Shown here: positions 60,476 through 64,000 of the stretch, piece by piece
How positions within the stretch are numbered: position 1 is the stretch's first letter
How the letters are laid out: each line of letters opens with the position of its first letter
Assembly: GCA_032622095.1 (NCBI GenBank)
Contig: CP136064.1
Location: 220,176,205 to 220,240,204, forward strand
Source of the DNA: Siphonodentalium dalli
Taxonomy: Eukaryota; Mollusca; Scaphopoda; Gadilida; Siphonodentaliidae
Length of the DNA: 64,000 nucleotides
Direction: 5' to 3'
Translations under genes and position numbers: made by a program
Notes under the pieces: generated by a model
What the model was told of the DNA's origin: nothing
What the model saw: the letters and a program-made list of their open reading frames with translations, nothing else
Database searches by the model: none

Positions 60476-60531
60476 AAAAGTTACCCATAATTCTGCTGTG
60501 GTTAAGGAGTTGATTATTTAGGGCATTACTG
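60476..60531. mobile_element. Hairpin MITE (CAGTAATGCCC family), right-terminal remnant
   Basis: CTAAATCATGAAAAGTTACC through GGGCATTACTG, followed by TA (60532-60533). Only the last 56 bp of the family are present. Confidence 0.8.
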
Positions 60532-60620
60532 TACATTCAATACTAATATGCCTGGTGTACTTTGGTTATTTTTTTACAATTCGTCGCGTCAGAACTAAAC
60601 TGTTCAATCTCCATTTTGGC

Positions 60621-60801
60621 GGGAAAATGAGATTAATATTATCCATCATGACCTGGGGTGTGGGATGGAACAATCTCACCATCGGGGCCAGACATTTGGG
60701 CCGGACACGAGGTTTGCCGAGTGTCCGGACCAAATATCTGGCCCCGAGGGTGAGATTTATCCATGCCCACATCCCAGGTCATGATGGATCAATTTTCTCC
60801 C
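60621..60801. mobile_element. ~180-bp hairpin (MITE-like)
   Basis: The left arm (GGGAAAAT..ATCCATCATGACCTGGG..AATCTCACC.TCGGGGCCAGA..GTCCGG-type) pairs with the right arm (TCTGGCCCCGAGGGTGAGAT, CCCAGGTCATGATGGAT, TTTTCTCCC). It is GC-richer than its surroundings. No coding capacity and no clear target duplication. Confidence 0.8.
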
Positions 60802-61252
60802 AACCCAAGAGCATCATTCCGATTTTTTGTTTTATACCAATCTTTGGCAAATTGCAGTAGCTTCTTAACGGTATATCTGGGGAGAAATCTGATGCGATAT
60901 TCGTGATTATCTGGGATGATTTCGGTAATATATACTGTAAAACAAAGCGCGTTACCCGTGCGCGTAGGGTTAATACATTAGAGTGAAATCTACACGGTCT
61001 TGTGAAAACGACATGGATACGTCACATCGTTGCACCTGCATAACTTCCGAGAAACGCGACGCGCGTATTGATATGACGTATAAACAACTGGACTAATCGT
61101 GTTTGTCATGGGAAATGTCCATATCCACACGGCACAATCGTTTCGACGATTCTACGACCAATTCCACGATTCTGCGGCTTGACAACCACGGTGCTACGGC
61201 AGTTTAACGATTCTGCGACCAGGCTGATGCGATAAACACGAAAAAAAAAACG

Positions 61253-62164
61253 TTAAGAAATGAATAATTCCAGAAATACGGACATATATGTACCATATAT
61301 TATATTTCTATTAGGTACGGCGATCTTCGATTTGATAATCTGTAAAGAGCTCAGCACTAGACAGTTAACACAACATTACATAATCTTTGACACAAATAGA
61401 CCGGTATAGTTTTGGTTTTACACACATCACTGTGTGAAATTCGTCTTTAGAGTTGAGAAAATATATATAATGTCCTATAAAATAGAGTGGAAACCAAATA
61501 ATAACATAGCCATACGTCTTTGGTGATTTTTCACAACTAATGTTCACCTCAGTTCTATGGTTGATGGCGGTGTGTCCACATTTGCGGGGGTATCATCGCA
61601 CTCAATTGACAACGCCGAGTAGTCAACTATGACAACGACGATTGTGCGACCAGCAATTGAAATTTTATTAACGAGAAGTCGTTTCCTAATGAATGACATG
61701 CTCATATATAGACATGAATACGCATATGAGTCACGCGACCTCAAGGCTACGAGATTAAGACTCTTTTATTTGGAGCCAGCAGAGGAAAATAAAGTGATGT
61801 CGAATCGTATATTGCTATACTGTACAGGTTTAATTTCCATATTTGGGCACCACACATTACATGATTTAAATTGCCTTTCCGCCTATCCAACTTTCCTTCC
61901 GTCTGTCTGTACGCCTAACTAGCAGCCGACTATGCCTCGGTATTTTCTTAATTATCGCCAACATGTCTTATTCTCAGTTGCATTGTTGTGTTGATGGTGG
62001 GGAATGGTCGCAACCGGTCTATTTGTGTCAAAGATTATGTATTGTTGTGCTAACTGTCTAGTGCTGAACTCATAACAGATTATCGAATCGAAGATCGCCG
62101 TACCTAATAGAATATAATATATGGTACATATCTGTCCGTATTTCTGGAATTATTAATTTCTTAA
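61253..62164. mobile_element. TTAA-bounded foldback element with ~155-bp inverted arms
   Basis: Left arm 61257-about 61413, right arm about 62010-62160; shared blocks include AATTCCAGAAATACGGACAT, TAGGTACGGCGATCTTCGAT and AGCACTAGACAGTTA. TTAA occurs at 61253-61256 and 62161-62164, just outside GAAAT/ATTTC. The internal 600 bp contains a 97-codon frame without motifs. Non-autonomous DNA element by structure. Confidence 0.8.
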
Positions 62165-62203
62165 TCTCTCTCCCCCCCCTCTCTCTCTATATATATATAT
62201 ACT
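62165..62203. repeat. TC/TA microsatellite
   Basis: TCTCTCCCCCCCCTCTCTCT followed by (TA)n. Confidence 0.85.
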
Positions 62204-62375
62204 AGAAGGTGACCCGACTTCGTCCGGGCTTTGACCTTGAATTGACCATTTTGAAGGTCAATGTCAGGTGGGGTCAAACACCAACACCCCAAAAATGGTG
62301 GAAATCGGCCCAGCGGATACCGAGATACCCTATGCATCAAATTTCGTCCGTAAAAATCCGCCAGTTTAACCCGAT
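62204..62375 (-). repeat. TGACCTT-family element, inverted 3' portion
   Basis: Reverse complement of the family 3' end: starts ACTAGAAGGTGACCCGACTT and reads back through the GGTCAA blocks to CGGATACCGAGATACCC and TTAACCCGATTT. Forms an inverted pair with 62984-63300. Confidence 0.85.
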
Positions 62376-62844
62376 TTGATTTCCACTCAAGTATATAAAC
62401 GCGCCTCATATACACACGCTCATTAATTATCAAGTTTCAACGTAAAGATAAATTACCAACGGTGCCCGAGATATCGCCAAGACGTCTGAAACAGTCAAAT
62501 GCATCGGCCGGTTAAGCGTTAACGTGATCTAACGCTATGACCTCTAACGACGTCATAGAAGTTACGCATTGTTTTTATCCTGATGGAAGATAGTACCAGT
62601 ACCACTTCTTCTTGATAATTGAGGCAGATAACTAAAACGGATACATACGCATTATATATCGTTGGAAAGAGGAAACACGAAAGATTCTCACAGTGTCATT
62701 ATTATGGCTGGCATTTTATAATTCGCGCTGTTTCGAATCGATTTGTAAGCACCGAACTCAAATGAAAGTCCCGTAACACAGCGTAAAAACAGATTTGACC
62801 TCGGCACGTGAAAAGTTGACCTCGGATCTGAAAATCAATAGGCC
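62376..62844. other. Spacer within the inverted TGACCTT pair
   Basis: No coding or repeat structure recognised. Confidence 0.35.
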
Positions 62845-62923
62845 TATGTTACTCCTGGCCCGAAAATACCCCCACATACCAAGTTTCATCGAAATCGGGT
62901 CGGCCGTTTTCGAGTTCATCGAT

Positions 62924-62955
<32 letters not shown>
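62845..62955 (-). repeat. TGACCTT-family element, inverted 5' portion with (CA)n
   Basis: Reverse complement of the family opening: AATACCCCCACATACCAAGT, TTTCATCGAAATCGGGTCGG, then (AC)n at about 62924-62950, equivalent to the (TG)n tract after the 5' end in other copies. Confidence 0.8.
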
Positions 62956-62979
62956 AACACACCCTCAGCACAAATAAAA

Positions 62980-63300
62980 TCGGGTTAAACTGGCGGATTT
63001 TTACGGACGAAATTTGATGCATAGGGTATCTCGGTATCCGCTGGGCCGATTTCCCGGTATCCGCTGGGCCGATTTCCACCATTTTTGGGGTGTTGGTGTT
63101 TGACCCCACCTGACCTTGACCTTCAAAATGGTCAATTCAATGTCAAATCGGGTAAAACCGGATGGATTTCGACGGGTACTTTTGTCGGGTACTTTTGTTC
63201 GGGCACTGTGTTTTGGACGGGTCAAATCGTGACCCCACTTGACCTTCAAAATAGACAATTCAAGGTCAAAGCCCGGACGAAGTCGGGTCACCTTCTAGTC
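62980..63300 (+). repeat. TGACCTT-family element, direct 3' portion
   Basis: Starts AAATCGGGTTAAACTGGCGG, includes a 24-bp internal duplication around GCTGGGCCGATTTCC (63039-63080), several TGACCTTGACCTT/TCAAGGTCAAA blocks, and ends GCCCGGACGAAGTCGGGTCA-CCTTCTAG. The next copy follows immediately. Confidence 0.85.
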
Positions 63301-63711
63301 TATTATATATTTTGGAATATCTGTTTGTTTGTTTGTTTGTTTTGTGTGTAATCGATGAACTCGAAAACGCTGGGCCGATTTCCCGGTATCCGCTGGGCCG
63401 ATTTCCACCATTTTTGGGGTGTTGGTGTTTGACCCCACCTGACCTTGACCTTCAAAATGGTCAATTCAAGGTCAAATCGGGTAAAACCGGATGGATTTCG
63501 ACGGGTACTTTTGTCGGGTACTTTTGTTCGGGCACTGTGTTTTGGACGGGTCAAATCGGGTAAAACCGGATGGATTTCGACGGGTACTTTTGTCGGGTAC
63601 TTTTGTTCGGGCACTGTGTTTTGGACGGGTCAAATCGTGACCCCACTTGACCTTGGCCTTCAAAATAGACAATTCAAGGTCAAAGCCCGGACGAAGTCGG
63701 GTCACCTTCTA

Positions 63712-63712
<1 letters not shown>
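63300..63712 (+). repeat. TGACCTT-family element, nearly full-length internally duplicated copy
   Basis: Begins CTATTATATATTTTGGAATA and (TGTT)n, passes GATGAACTCGAAAACGCTGG, repeats the central block, and contains an extra ~76-bp tandem duplication (TCAAATCGGGTAAAACCGGA at about 63471 and 63547). Ends at the same CACCTTCTAG terminus before a long (TA)n. Confidence 0.85.

Positions 63713-63755
<43 letters not shown>
63713..63755. repeat. (TA)n microsatellite
   Basis: About 21 TA repeats separating two head-to-tail TGACCTT-family copies. Confidence 0.97.
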
Positions 63756-63757
<2 letters not shown>

Positions 63758-64000
63758 ATTATATATTTTGGAAGATCTGTGTGTCTGTGTGTGTGTGTGT
63801 CTGTGTGTTCGCGATGAACTCGAAAACGGCTGACCCGATTTCGATGAAACTTGGTATGTGGGGATATTTTCGGCCGGGGACGAACATAGGCATATCAATT
63901 TGTCCGTGCGACGTCACCTTGACCTTGAAATCGGGTCATTTCAAGGTCAAACGCCCGAATATCACGGGATTTCGATGAAACTTGGTATGTGGGGGTACTT
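63756..64000 (+). repeat. TGACCTT-family element, 5' portion running off the window
   Basis: Starts CTATTATATATTTTGGAAGA with (TG)n, then TTCGCGATGAACTCGAAAAC and on through a segment almost identical to 25370-25500. Truncated by the window end. Confidence 0.88.

Noticed and set aside
1-64000. tRNA, rRNA and snRNA genes
   Set aside because: I looked for A-box/B-box pairs and conserved rRNA words by eye and found none convincing; a covariance-model scan would be needed to be certain.

Overview
The window is eukaryotic, non-coding-rich and AT-rich. It has split genes with canonical GT..AG introns, LINE and Penelope-like retroelements, many MITE-like hairpins, a large satellite and microsatellites. 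There are no prokaryotic operons, CRISPR arrays, rRNAs or recognisable tRNAs. Two dispersed families, one rich in TGACCTTGACCTT and one built on GAGTTATGGCCCTT, are of a kind I associate with marine molluscs. A mollusc or other marine invertebrate is my best guess, but the species cannot be fixed from this sequence.

The one host gene I can support runs along the + strand. Six exons are readable at 6418-6555, 26517-26806, 44979-45108, 49589-49738, 54563-54753 and 57900-58030. All five exon-exon phases agree, and the joined frame stays open for about 343 codons. It encodes an extracellular protein with two copies of a C-terminal half-domain (exons 1 and 3), one full copy of that roughly 140-residue unit (exons 2 and 3), a six-cysteine EGF-like module (exon 4), and the ZP-N part of a zona pellucida domain (exons 5 and 6). 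The gene is open at both ends: the signal peptide, ZP-C and membrane anchor are not visible. Its introns, two of them 18-20 kb, hold nearly everything else in the window.

Layout. 0.1-1.1 kb: 3' end of a LINE. 2.3-6.0 kb: a 1839-bp unit duplicated in tandem and almost identical. 6.4 kb: exon 1. 7.7-8.95 kb: foldback element. 9.3-11.6 kb: GC-rich repeat pieces. 12.74-22.12 kb: about 170 copies of a 54-bp satellite, including a 26-unit (1404-bp) higher-order block present twice. 23.7 and 25.3-25.9 kb: pieces of the TGACCTT family. 26.5 kb: exon 2. 27.6-30.6 kb: LINE 3' tail, two unrecognised coding-like stretches, composite repeats. 31.1-42.8 kb: an L1/Tx1-like LINE on the - strand, split by a Penelope-like element that is itself split by a + strand LINE flanked by about 190-bp direct repeats. 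43.2-44.1 kb: TTAA-flanked foldback. 45.0 and 49.6 kb: exons 3 and 4. 51.1-51.8 kb: another LINE end. 52.0-54.5 kb: a MITE carrying a piggyBac-type MITE, a hairpin MITE, and a 161-bp tandem repeat. 54.6 and 57.9 kb: exons 5 and 6. 59.6-64.0 kb: a minus-strand coding-like ORF, hairpins, another TTAA-flanked foldback, and head-to-tail TGACCTT elements.

All transposon coding regions seen are broken by stops or frameshifts. I found no convincing new biochemical system. The most unusual items are the intronic satellite with its long open minus-strand frame, the triple-nested retroelement with very long flanking duplications, and the repeated, unrecognised extracellular domain fused to EGF and ZP modules.
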